A DNA stretch of 64,000 bases from CBDCWT01 sp965223305. GTDB lineage: Bacteria; Planctomycetota; Planctomycetia; Pirellulales; Pirellulaceae. The notes under the pieces were generated by a model that saw only the letters and a program-made list of their open reading frames with translations, did not search any database and had not been told where the DNA came from. A program made the translations under genes and the position numbers. The first letter of the stretch is position 1. Each line of letters begins with the position of its first letter. Positions 26,943 through 35,910 of the stretch are shown here, one piece after another. The DNA lies in assembly GCA_965223305.1 (NCBI GenBank), contig CBDCWT010000061.1, positions 130,004-194,003 of the forward strand, read 5' to 3'.

Positions 26943-27308
26943 ATGAACCGCGGAGTCTTCCAAATAGAACAGCAGGAGCAGACGTTGGTCGTGACGCCTT
27001 TATCCGACCTGCGTGAGCTGGAGTTCGACAGGATTGAGGCGGGCGCTGCGGAAGTCTTTCAGCTGCTCGAAGCGGGCGAGGCTGTGAACGTGGTGATTGA
27101 TCTTCACAACACCAACTACTGTGGCTCGACAGCCCTTAGTTTCTTCGTCAAATTGTGGAAACGCGTCAAGACGAGGAGTGGCCAGATGGTCTTTTGCGGC
27201 GTCTCCGACATGGAACGGGAGATCCTGAAGGTGACCAATCTGGATCGACTATGGCGGCAGTGTTCGGACCGCACAGAAGCGCTCGCGCTAGTTCGTGTGC
27301 CCGCCTGA
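26943..27308 (+). CDS. STAS-domain protein (anti-sigma factor antagonist-like)
   Basis: 121 residues, a single STAS domain. VNVVIDLHNTNYCGSTALSF is the core strand-helix segment; the serine in YCGSTAL sits where the regulatory phosphoserine of SpoIIAA-type proteins is found. It would bind a kinase or other regulator in the cytoplasm when unphosphorylated. No partner anti-sigma kinase, phosphatase or sigma factor is adjacent. Confidence 0.82.
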   Translation: MNRGVFQIEQQEQTLVVTPLSDLRELEFDRIEAGAAEVFQLLEAGEAVNVVIDLHNTNYCGSTALSFFVKLWKRVKTRSGQMVFCGVSDMEREILKVTNLDRLWRQCSDRTEALALVRVPA

Positions 27309-27664
27309 AGGACGCGGCTATAGCTGCAATCTGTGTGGTGTCCTCTTTCCTCACTTCTCCCCTCGGGGAGCTTCTAACTTAGCGCGTCATCTCGTCTTTC
27401 CTCACTCTCCCCCCCGGGGAGAGTCGGCCCGAAGGGCCGGTGAGGGGGCAGCCCTCCCCGGCCGCTACGCGTCGGTTTCGCTGGGGAACCGTGGGCTAAC
27501 GCCCAGCGGCTGATTGCAGAGTAGCCGAACTCGCCAGAGTTTGGCGGACTGCCGTGATGACACGCGCATCTGGCCGCCGGTCACGCTGCGAGTTTCTTGA
27601 TTAGCGACGCTGTTCCGTCTAGGCTGTAACCTCTTGAAACAGCCAATCTTTCCCGGGAGCCTTC
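27309..27664. other. Repeat-rich intergenic region
   Basis: 356 bp holding a truncated CTTCTCCCCTCGGGGAG copy (27354-27371), a full CTCTCCCCCC/GGGGAGAG block with GGCCCGAAGGGCC (27400-27450), CTACGCGTCGGTTTCGCTGG, then ACCGTGGGCTAACGCCCAG and CGAACTCGCCAGAGTTTGG (27488-27543). No gene seen. Confidence 0.7.
27352..27543 (+). repeat. Composite palindrome block with REP-like end
   Basis: Same order of parts as 23703-23820: CTCCCC palindrome, GGTGAGGGGG, CTACGCGTCGGTTTCGCTGG, ACCGTGGGCTAACGCCCAG. The arrangement also occurs inverted at 8880-8970, so the parts move or were copied together. Confidence 0.75.
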
Positions 27665-28408
27665 ATGAAGCCGCTGTCTGATGCTGTCGCCATTTCGGTC
27701 TTAGTGCTCGGGCTCTCCGCCACCACCTTCGCGCAGACGACGGTCTCGCTTTTCGATGGAAAGTCCTTCGACGGCTGGACCACTACCGATGGTGAACCCG
27801 TTCCCGAGGCGTGGGAAGTTGAGGACGGAGCCATCCATCTAGCCACGGATAGAGGATCTGGTGGGAACATCGTCACCGAGCTGCTGTACGGAGATTTTTC
27901 TCTGCAATTCGAGTGGAAGATTGCCGAGGGCGGCAACAGCGGAATCAAATATCGAGTCCGCCAATTCGGCAACAGTTTCTTGGGATGCGAGTTTCAGATC
28001 CTGGACGACGACCGTCATTCCGATGCCGAAACGGCCAAGAAAAGTACCGGATCACTGTATGATGTCTACCCACCCAACGCCAACAAGTATCTCAAGGCGG
28101 TCGGCGAGTACAACACGAGCCGAATTGTCGTTCAGGGTTGTCATTTAGAACACTGGCTGAACGGGCACTTGATCGTGTCAGCGGACGTGGGCGGCTGGGA
28201 GTGGTACGACAGAAAGTCGCAGAGCAAGTTCTCGGAGGTACACGGATTCGGCGAGAACCGTTTTGGTAGGATCATGCTTACCGATCACCATAGCGAGGTG
28301 TGGTATCGCGGTCTCGAGCTCACGTTGCTGGATCCAGCACCTACGTACCGATACGTCTCAACGGCGCGGTGCTACCGCCCCCGCTGGCGGCTGTTCCGTC
28401 GGCGATGA
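27665..28408 (+). CDS. DUF1080 family protein (3-keto-disaccharide hydrolase-like)
   Basis: 247 residues with a signal peptide (about 1-23, cleavage after TFA). The DUF1080 opening SLFDGKSFDGWTT is followed by WEVEDGAIHL, FSLQFEWKIAEGGNSGIKYR and LGCEFQILDD, all family landmarks of the concanavalin-like fold. Secreted or periplasmic. Characterised members cleave 3-keto-glycosides made by Gfo/Idh-type oxidation, which fits the exported oxidoreductases nearby; the link is inferred. The last 20 residues (RCYRPRWRLFRRR) look low-complexity and run into a repeat block. Confidence 0.87.
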   Translation: MKPLSDAVAISVLVLGLSATTFAQTTVSLFDGKSFDGWTTTDGEPVPEAWEVEDGAIHLATDRGSGGNIVTELLYGDFSLQFEWKIAEGGNSGIKYRVRQFGNSFLGCEFQILDDDRHSDAETAKKSTGSLYDVYPPNANKYLKAVGEYNTSRIVVQGCHLEHWLNGHLIVSADVGGWEWYDRKSQSKFSEVHGFGENRFGRIMLTDHHSEVWYRGLELTLLDPAPTYRYVSTARCYRPRWRLFRRR

Positions 28409-28419
28409 GCATCCCCAAA

Positions 28420-28578
28420 GTAGTAGGCACACTCCGTGTGCCGTCACCACCAGGAACAACCTCATAGTAGTAGGCACACTCCGTGTGCCGTTACCATCAT
28501 CAACAACTTGAATGTAGTCGGCACACTCCGTGTGCCGTTTCAAGAAAGGGCGGACGGCACGCGGAGCGTGCCTGCTAC
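28420..28578. repeat. Array of four GGCACAC hairpin repeats
   Basis: Three copies of GTAGTAGGCACACTCCGTG with GCCGT (28421, 28468, 28514) and one inverted GGCACGCGGAGCGTGCC with GCTAC (28556-28578), spaced 45-48 bp. Each forms a 7-bp stem with loop TCC. It lies between convergent genes. Confidence 0.8.
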
Positions 28579-28579
28579 C

Positions 28580-29698
28580 TTAACGGCTGGCATACGTGCG
28601 GCCCAGCCGATCGGCGATGACCTTCTTTAGCTTTAGCGGGTCTATCTCACCGTGTCGTCGATAGACGACCTCGCCGCCTGGAGCAACCAGGAGTGTGTAG
28701 GGAAATCCTCCCTCCCACTTCTTGTCGATGCTGTTGAATAGTTTGTCCCGGTCGTCTGAGTTGAAGAGGTAATTCTTGGCCGCCACATGCTGCTCGCGCA
28801 ACACCTTCAGAGCGTCGTCGCGCTGACTTGGGTCGTCGGCGCTGATGGTGATTAACTCAAACTTGCGGCGGCGGTACATGCGATTCATCGTCACAAACTG
28901 GGGAAGTTCGTCGATACACGGGATGCAGAAAGTGGCCCAGACATTGATCAAGCGGTACTTGGGGGTGTTGTTGCTGAGCAGCTCCTGCAAGGGGGCCTCG
29001 TCGATTAACTCGAGGGCGACAGGTTCCCGGTTCCACTTGATCAGGGAAGCTTTGGCATTTTCCCGTTTATCAGCCCACTTGGTCGAGCAGCCGAAGACAG
29101 GCGTTTGCGGCCGTGGAACGGGCCTTGAGGCAAGCAGCGCTTCCAAGGCGTTGCGGGCGTCGTGCTTTTTGACCGTTTTGACTTCCGAGTCGTCGATCCG
29201 CCCGACGTAGCGTAGCTTCCGAACCGAATCGAAGATGTAGACGTGTGGCGTTGCCCGGACCCCGTAGGCTGCAGACGTTTCTTGGGTTTCCCCGTCATAC
29301 AGATACGGAAAAGGAAACTTCTTGTCTTTCGCTCGGATCTTCATGTCCTCGAGCGAATCGGAAACGTCGGTATAACCTAGCTCGTCGAGCCGCACTGCCA
29401 GGGGGTCGTTGGGCGAGATCGCGACGAGCTGGACACCGCGGTCCCGGTAATCGGTCTGAATCTGGATCAGCCGGTCCTCGTATGCCTGGGCGGTGGGACA
29501 GTGGTTGCAGGTGAAGACCACCATCAGGATCTTGGCGTCGTCAAACTGGGCAAGAGAATAGGTCTTTCCGTCGACTCCCGGCAGGGAAAAATCGGGGGCG
29601 GAGGCGCCGATGCCTAACGTCTGGACCTCGCGGGCCGGTGCCGAGCAAGGCACGGTCAGAGATAATAGCAGTAGAAAAAGTGGGAATCTCGTACCCAT
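28580..29698 (-). CDS. Double thioredoxin-fold protein (redoxin plus TlpA-like domains)
   Basis: 372 residues with a signal peptide (about 1-22). Domain 1 (25-190) is a peroxiredoxin-like redoxin: APDFSLPGVDGKTYSL, then C64-N-H-C67 in VFTCNHCPTA, and PHVYIFD. Domain 2 (225-372) is TlpA/thioredoxin-like: INVWATFCIPCIDELP with C258 and C261. A periplasmic thiol-disulfide protein, perhaps for cytochrome or other disulfide maturation; substrate unknown. Both active-site cysteine pairs are intact. It is divergent from the PQQ propeller gene. Confidence 0.87.
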   Translation of the reverse strand: MGTRFPLFLLLLSLTVPCSAPAREVQTLGIGASAPDFSLPGVDGKTYSLAQFDDAKILMVVFTCNHCPTAQAYEDRLIQIQTDYRDRGVQLVAISPNDPLAVRLDELGYTDVSDSLEDMKIRAKDKKFPFPYLYDGETQETSAAYGVRATPHVYIFDSVRKLRYVGRIDDSEVKTVKKHDARNALEALLASRPVPRPQTPVFGCSTKWADKRENAKASLIKWNREPVALELIDEAPLQELLSNNTPKYRLINVWATFCIPCIDELPQFVTMNRMYRRRKFELITISADDPSQRDDALKVLREQHVAAKNYLFNSDDRDKLFNSIDKKWEGGFPYTLLVAPGGEVVYRRHGEIDPLKLKKVIADRLGRTYASR

Positions 29699-29886
29699 GT
29701 TTGGTCTCCCTATCGTGCTTCCCAGGCCTCAAAGTGAGTGTGCCCGAGCGTGGCCGCTCACGCCCTGAACTGTCTACCGCGAGGATAGACGCTGGAGTGA
29801 TCTTACCACGAAACAAAAGCTGCTGCCGCTGCGTAGTACGCACCAGGCACGATCTGCCCCGGTCCGGCGGCGGAACCGGTCCTAGC

Positions 29887-31506
29887 GTGAAGCTCACTTT
29901 CCAGGCCGCTAGAAAGCGAACGAACTCAATGGCAGCCATCGCCACGGTACTGACCCTACTCTGCTGTTCATCCGTGGTCGCGGCCGCCGAGTGGCCTCGC
30001 TTTCGCGGGCCCAACGGTGCAGGGATCGCCGTCGGAGATGAACCGCTGCCGAGCCAGCTCGATGACGATCATCTCCTTTGGAAAGTCACCTTGCCGGCGG
30101 GGCGTTCTTCGCCGGTCGTGACCAACGGTCGTCTCTACCTGACCGGAATGCGAGGCGACAATGCCACGACGCTCTGCCTCGACACGTCAAGCGGCCAGCT
30201 TCTCTGGGAGAAACAGGCACCGCGGCAGGAAGCAGGAGAGTTGGCGTATGGTGGTGGCTATGCGCAGTGCACCTGTGTAACCGACGGCAAGCATGTGATC
30301 AGTTTCTTCGGTTCAGCAGGCATGATCTGCTACGCCACGGACGGTGAACAGATTTGGCACAAGGAGTTTCCATCATTCAACACACAGTTCGGCGTAGGCA
30401 GCTCACCAATCATCGTCGACGACCGAATTATCCTCAGCCAAGATTTCGATACCGATTCGTTTATCATGGCGATCGACATGCGCACCGGCGAAACGATTTG
30501 GGAGACAGAGCGCCCGGACTTCATTGCCAATTTCGCCACACCAGTTGTTTGGGACAACGCTGGAGAGCGGCAAGTGGTGGTTCCTGGTAGCCTGCTGGTG
30601 ATCGGTTACGACATCGAAACCGGCAGCCAGATCTGGTCGGTCAGCGGACTGTCGTGGAGCGTCATTTCGACGCCGGTCATTGGTAACGATGGAACGTTGT
30701 ACGTCAGCGCGACCGGGCCTGGTGAAGGAGAAGGCGCGATTCCGCTACCTCCTTTCGACGAGGCACTGGACAATTCGGACCGCGACGGAAGCGGCACATT
30801 CAACCGGGAGGAATTCGAGGAGTTTGGGCCCCGCTCGGGCTTCTTTCTCACAGTCGACCGCAACAAAGACGGGGAAATTGTCCGCCCGGAGTACGACTAC
30901 ATCGACCATCTCTGGAGTCAATCGCGGGACGGGCTGTTGGCAATTCAGCCCGGTGGTGTCGGCGACATCACTGCAACTCATGTCAAATGGGCTTACCGCC
31001 GCCCGCTGCCCAATACTCCGTCTCCGTTGTTTCACGACGGGCATCTTTATATGGTCAAGAACGCCGGCATTGTGACCAGCGTCGATGCAGCCACCGGTGA
31101 GCGGGTCAAAGAGGGGCGAGTCAAAGGGCGAGGAGACTACTACAGTTCACCGGTACTGGCGGACGGCAAGATCTACATGGCGAGCGAGCGGGGAGACCTG
31201 AGCGTGATCGCCGCGCGCCCCAAATGGAAACAGATTGGCGGGGGCGCATTGGGTGAAGAAATCTACGCGACTCCCGCCGTTGTTCACGGTCGTCTCTATG
31301 TGCGAACCACCGAGCAGCTTTTCTGTTTCGGTTTTCAAGACCTCGGCGCCGAGCGGCAACGCAGAGCTTCTGCGCTGCCGGTGGCCACCAGATGGTTGCT
31401 GTTCGCCGGCGGAGTCTGCGTTCTCGCCTGCGCTGGAGGGGTCCTCTGGAAGTTATTGCGAAAACGACATAGTAGGGCGGATACTGAAACGGCTACCGGG
31501 CAATAG
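29887..31506 (+). CDS. PQQ-like beta-propeller protein with EF-hand pair and C-terminal anchor
   Basis: 539 residues from GTG 29887 or 525 from ATG 29929; both keep the signal peptide (VLTLLCCSSVVAAAEW). The body is a PQQ-like propeller starting WPRFRGPNGAG with repeated blade signatures (SGQLLWEK, GEQIWHKE, TGETIWETE, TGSQIWSV). Between blades lies a pair of EF-hand loops, DRDGSGTFNREE and DRNKDGEIVRPE, with all Ca ligands. A membrane helix (LLFAGGVCVLACAGGVLW) and basic tail close the protein. Probably an exported, Ca-binding, membrane-anchored protein. No PQQ-dependent catalytic residues were identified. The next gene is a tandem paralogue. Confidence 0.85.
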   Translation: MKLTFQAARKRTNSMAAIATVLTLLCCSSVVAAAEWPRFRGPNGAGIAVGDEPLPSQLDDDHLLWKVTLPAGRSSPVVTNGRLYLTGMRGDNATTLCLDTSSGQLLWEKQAPRQEAGELAYGGGYAQCTCVTDGKHVISFFGSAGMICYATDGEQIWHKEFPSFNTQFGVGSSPIIVDDRIILSQDFDTDSFIMAIDMRTGETIWETERPDFIANFATPVVWDNAGERQVVVPGSLLVIGYDIETGSQIWSVSGLSWSVISTPVIGNDGTLYVSATGPGEGEGAIPLPPFDEALDNSDRDGSGTFNREEFEEFGPRSGFFLTVDRNKDGEIVRPEYDYIDHLWSQSRDGLLAIQPGGVGDITATHVKWAYRRPLPNTPSPLFHDGHLYMVKNAGIVTSVDAATGERVKEGRVKGRGDYYSSPVLADGKIYMASERGDLSVIAARPKWKQIGGGALGEEIYATPAVVHGRLYVRTTEQLFCFGFQDLGAERQRRASALPVATRWLLFAGGVCVLACAGGVLWKLLRKRHSRADTETATGQ

Positions 31507-31621
31507 ACAACAGCCGATGGCGGTTCGCCTCAAAAAGCGTGGACCGCGTTCTCCCAGTGATGGGGGTTTTGTTACATTGAATCTATCGAACTCAACGGCC
31601 GACTGCGCCAGGAAGAAGCTC

Positions 31622-33184
31622 ATGGGTCTCTTCAAAACCGCCCTTCCCTTTCGGATCGTGCTTGTTTGGATGTTGTCTGCGAGCGCGCTGTGCGCTGGGT
31701 CCTGGGAGCAGTTTCGCGGCGCCAATGCAACGGGCGTCGCCGTCGGAGACCAGCCGTTACCCACAGAGTTTGACGATGAGCTTCTGTTCTGGAAGACCGC
31801 GTTGCCGCCCGGCCGTTCTTCTCCGGTGATCGCCAACGGCCGAATCTACTTGACGGCCGCGCGCGATCGGGTCGATCTGTTCACGATCTGCCTAGACCAG
31901 GCAACGGGGGAAGTACTTTGGGAGCAACCGGCTCCAATTACCAAGCTGCTCGCCCTGTCGCTCAATGGTGGTCAGGCGCAGTCGTCATGCGCCGCCAACG
32001 ATCAATATGTTGTCAGCTATTTTGGCTCCTCGGGGCTAATCTGCTACGACCGGGACGGCAGCCAAATCTGGCACAAGGAAATCCCACCCATTAACACTCA
32101 ATTTGGCACCGGCAGTTCGCCAATCTTGGTCGATGAGTGGGTAATTGTGAGCCAGGACTCGGAGACCGATTCGTTCCTGATGGCGGTAAATCTCGCTGAT
32201 GGCGAGGAGATCTGGAAAACGCAACGCCCCTTGGTCAGCTCCAGCTTTGCCACGCCGGTGATTTGGGACAACGCTGGAAAACGCCAGGTCGTCGTCGCCG
32301 GCAGTTTGCGCGCTGCGGGCTACGATTTGGAAACCGGCGCCGAAGCATGGTCGGTGCGAGGACTCTCTTGGTGTGTCGTGTCGACGCCGGTCGTCGGCGG
32401 TGACGGGGTTCTCTACGTCAACGCAACGTCGCCAGGCGAGGGAGAGGGGGTCATCATTTTGGAACCCTTTGATGAGGCTCTTGCGGCCTCAGATCGCGAC
32501 GGTGACGGGGCCTTCAACCGAGACGAATTTGAGGAATTCGGTCCCCGTGCCAACCACTTTCCCACACTCGATCGCGACAAAGACGGGCTCGTTGTGCGGG
32601 AGGAATACGACTACATCAACCGTCTCTGGACCGACTCGCAAAACGTGATGCTGGCAATCAAGCCTGGTGGCGAAGGAGACATCACCGACTCACACGTAGC
32701 CTGGACGCAAACGAAATCGCTGCCTTTCGTAACATCACCTATCTACTTCCAAGGCCATCTGTTTACGGTCAGAGATTCTGGAATCGTCAACTGTGTGAAC
32801 GCAGAGTCTGGTAAACAGACCAAACAAGGGCGCCTTTCTAGTCGGGGCGACTTCTACAGTTCCCCAGTCGCTGGTGACGGCAAGGTTTATTTTGCTAGTT
32901 CTGAAGGGGATGTGAGTGTGGTTAGTGCTCAACCCAAGTGGAGGGAGATCGGGCACACACAATTTGACGAAGAAATCTACGCCACCCCTGCCCTGCTCGA
33001 CGGACGGGTTTATCTACGGACCGCAAATCACCTGTACTGCTATGGCTACAAAGATCCCGAGGCGGAACGGGAGCGCCGTGCTGCGGCCATCCCGGCCAGA
33101 ACGTGGTGGGCGCTGGGAGTCGTGGGTGTCTGCCTTTTCCTCGGAGTCGCTGGTTGGGGAGCACGTGCGGCGCTGCGTCGGTGA
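31622..33184 (+). CDS. PQQ-like beta-propeller protein with EF-hand pair (tandem paralogue)
   Basis: 520 residues from the ATG at 31622, preceded by AGGAAG. Same architecture as the upstream gene: signal peptide (LVWMLSASALCAG), WEQFRGANATG opening, propeller blades (GEVLWEQ, GSQIWHKE, DGEEIWKTQ, TGAEAWSV), two EF-hand loops DRDGDGAFNRDE and DRDKDGLVVREE, and a C-terminal hydrophobic helix (WWALGVVGVCLFLGVAGWG). The two proteins align along their whole length, so the pair arose by tandem duplication. They are 115 bp apart and likely cotranscribed. Function unknown. Confidence 0.85.
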   Translation: MGLFKTALPFRIVLVWMLSASALCAGSWEQFRGANATGVAVGDQPLPTEFDDELLFWKTALPPGRSSPVIANGRIYLTAARDRVDLFTICLDQATGEVLWEQPAPITKLLALSLNGGQAQSSCAANDQYVVSYFGSSGLICYDRDGSQIWHKEIPPINTQFGTGSSPILVDEWVIVSQDSETDSFLMAVNLADGEEIWKTQRPLVSSSFATPVIWDNAGKRQVVVAGSLRAAGYDLETGAEAWSVRGLSWCVVSTPVVGGDGVLYVNATSPGEGEGVIILEPFDEALAASDRDGDGAFNRDEFEEFGPRANHFPTLDRDKDGLVVREEYDYINRLWTDSQNVMLAIKPGGEGDITDSHVAWTQTKSLPFVTSPIYFQGHLFTVRDSGIVNCVNAESGKQTKQGRLSSRGDFYSSPVAGDGKVYFASSEGDVSVVSAQPKWREIGHTQFDEEIYATPALLDGRVYLRTANHLYCYGYKDPEAERERRAAAIPARTWWALGVVGVCLFLGVAGWGARAALRR

Positions 33185-33260
33185 CCCGTCGCGACGATTT
33201 TCATCTACAATCCAATGGTCGGCCCCACCCTCCCCTTGACGTGACCAGGAGACTGATGCG

Positions 33261-34525
33261 ATGTCGGAAGAAGGCGAACGACTACTCGTCGAACACGAAA
33301 CGGTTACGCGGCGCTGGTTGCTTGGCACCGGTGCGCTGGGCGCGATGGCGCTGAAAGCGTGGCCACTCAATGCCGCCGAGCGGCCGTCGGAGTTGGCGGC
33401 AGCCGTTTCGCGCATCGAGTCGTACATGACGCCGCAGGCGGAGTTTCGTGACGTCTCGCGGGGCCGACCGCTACCGCACACCTTGCCGGCAGAGACCAAA
33501 CAGCAGGTCGGGTTGACTCGGGATAGCTGGAAGTTGAACGTAATTAGTGACGAAGAGCACCGCGGCTCGCTTGCGCTCGCCGCTGTCTGAGCAAAAAGGT
33601 GAACGCGTTCGACTTTCCGAGTTTGATGGAGCTAGCCAAGCAGCACGCAGTACGATTTCCCAAGGTGATGACCTGCCTAAATATTGGCTGTCCACTGGGA
33701 ATGGGTGTCTGGGAAGGAGTCCCGCTTCGTCATCTGCTGTGGTTGGCCCAACCCACCGAAAACCTGCGGCGCGTCTTCTACTACGGTTACCACAACGACG
33801 ATTCGAAGCAGATGTTCCGCAGCTCGCTGCCGGTCAGGCCCGCATCCTGGAAGACCCCTTCGATCTCCCGCCGGTCATTCTTTGTTACAAGCTGAATGGC
33901 GAGTGGCTGAACAGCGAGCGGGGTGGCCCGGTCCGGATTGTGGTCCCCGGAGGCCTATGGCTTCAAGTCGATCAAGTGGCTCACACATGTGGTGTTGTCC
34001 AACATCGCGCATGCCAACGGACACCTATGCAATCAAGAACAACGATGTGGACAGCCCGTTGAAGTCATTTGCGGCGACGCTCGGTGTTCCTAAAGAGTTG
34101 GAGCCAGACAAACCGTTCGCAGTCACCGGCTATGCTCAGGCAGGAATCTCAGGGCTCAAGAAGGTCCAGGTTGTGGGTACAAGCGGAGGACGAGGAGTGG
34201 GGACCGGGCGCGATAAACACTTTGCGCGAGCGCCCTGGATCGATGCCGAGGTCCTGCCTCCGCCAGCTGCCTGGGGTGGGTGGGCTGCCTGAGGATTCCA
34301 TCCCGCGCCGAACGTATGGATTTGACGATGCCGGGAGACCGCTTAACTGGCCTCTGCGACTGACGAAGGTGCATTGGGCAGTCATGCTGCCGGGGCTGGC
34401 CGCAGGCAAGTACATCCTCCGCTCGCGGGACGGTCGACGAGAAAGGGCATGCCCAGCCGATGCCGCGGCCGTTCAGAAAGTCCGGCCATGCAGCAATCGA
34501 GCGGGTTCCGATCACGGTTGGCTAG
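33261..34525 (+). pseudogene. Sulfite-oxidase-type molybdopterin oxidoreductase, multiply frameshifted
   Basis: Fragments in all three frames form one recognisable protein of about 420 residues: Tat-like start TRRWLLGTGALGAM, SWKLNVISDEEH, FDFPSLMELAKQH, RFPKVMTCLNIGCPLGMG (Mo-cofactor region), VFYYGYHNDDSKQMF, PPVILCYKLNGEWL, YGFKSIKWLTHVVLSN, FAVTGYAQAGISGLKKVQV and the end AIERVPITVG-TAG. At least six frame changes separate them (first near 33550, last near 34450). The stop TAG at 34523-34525 is part of the CTAG duplicated by the MITE that follows. A dead gene, or a cluster of sequence errors. Intact relatives transfer oxygen atoms at Mo in the periplasm. Confidence 0.78.
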
Positions 34526-34699
34526 CCCGGATTATTCATGAAGATCGTCGCGAGAGGTTGTAAGTACGTTCGTGGCAAGGAAGGCGAGCAGTTCTTCCGC
34601 AGGCGTATTGAAGCAATACGTCGAGGGAGAATTGTGAAGCATGACGAAGCCAAGGATGGACTTACGACCTCGCAGCAGATCGCTCATGAATAATTCGGG
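34526..34699 (+). mobile_element. MITE-like element, copy 2 (target duplication CTAG)
   Basis: 174 bp, CCCGGATTATTCATGA to TCATGAATAATTCGGG, flanked by CTAG at 34522-34525 and 34700-34703. The left CTAG carries the stop codon of the plus-strand oxidoreductase gene and the right CTAG carries the stop codon of the minus-strand HAF gene. Before insertion the two convergent genes must have shared this palindrome as overlapping stops. Confidence 0.87.
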
Positions 34700-35910
34700 C
34701 TAGCGGACGCCCAGCTGAGGTTGCGGGATAGCAATCCGGCGGACCAGCCAGGCTTCCGGCCTGGCCGCTCGGGTTAGTGCCGCTGCCAACAATCAGCTGC
34801 CCATCGGCAGAGATGCCCGCTGCCGCAGATAGCGTCCAACTCTGACTGCTCGGCCGGCGGCAGCAGCGACCTAACGCTCAAGATTGCGGTACTCTGCTGC
34901 CAGATGAATGCCTCATCAGGCACTCCGTCCGCGTACATCCGCCCCACGATCACGGTTCCATCGATCGATGCGGCAGCAGGATAGTTGTAGAGCCAGTCCG
35001 GGTGCGGCGCCAGGCCAAAAGTCCCTCCATCAGCCGTCCAGGCAAACGCCTCCTCGCCGGTTACCGAGTAAAGATCCCCGGAGATCGTGCGACCGTCCCC
35101 CGAAATTGCAGTGGCTTGACTGACGATCTCCTGATCGAAGTTCCCGACTGGCAACATCCCCTCGTCCTCAGTCCAGCGAAAGGCCGTAGTCGTTTGAGCC
35201 GACTTTGCTTGTCCCACGACAATCGTCCCATCGTGCGAAACCGCGTACGCCTGGCTTTCGGTTGTGCTGGTCGGCAGGTTCCCTAACCCTACCAAGCCCC
35301 GGTCGGGCGTCCAGCGAAAGGCCTCTTCACCCCGAGCCGATCGGCTGGTACCGACCACGACATGGCCATCTCGCGAAACAGCGGTTGCCACGCTGAAGAA
35401 ATCTCCGCCCGGCAGATCCCCGAGGCCCTGCATGCCATGCTGTGCCGTCCAACGGAACGCCTCTCGCCCCAACGCCGACTCACTGACCCCCACGATGACG
35501 AGACCTGCCGCCGAAACCGCCCGAGCCTCGCTCCGGAAGTCGCCGCCCGGAAGATCGCCCAAGCCCCGCAACCCGTCCGCCTCCGACCAGCAGAAGGCCT
35601 CCAGACCAGATGTGGACTCACTAGTTCCGACCACAAACGCGCCATCTGGTGAGATCCCGTGGGCTTGGCTCAGGAAGACACCGCCTGGCAAATCTCCCAA
35701 ACCACGAAGCTCCAACCGCTCTGTTGGCAGAGCGGCTGGTGGGTCCTGCTGGCGGCATCCTAAACAGATGATCGCCGCGAGCAAAAAGAGAAAACGACGC
35801 CCGGCTCCATTCTGCCAAACGGCGCACCGAAGGCGATTGCGACAGGTTCTGTTACCAGGGTGCCCGGAATGCCAAAACGGAGCCAGACATCGTTTGCGTT
35901 CCAGCTTCAT
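34700..35910 (-). CDS. HAF-repeat protein (frameshifted near C-terminus)
   Basis: About 400 residues. After an N-terminal hydrophobic stretch (FLFLLAAIICLGC, possible lipoprotein signal) there are at least six HAF repeats of about 40 residues, each with GLGDLPGG...A.A.S.DG..VVG.S......EAFRWT. The original frame ends at 34774, but the next frame continues the family ending (WTLSAAAGISADGQLIVGSG) and a second shift gives EAWLVRRIAIPQPQLGVR-TAG, so two single-base shifts (about 34840 and 34755) are inferred. Its ATG overlaps the stop of the FadJ-type gene (ATGA). Extracellular, function unknown. Confidence 0.75.
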
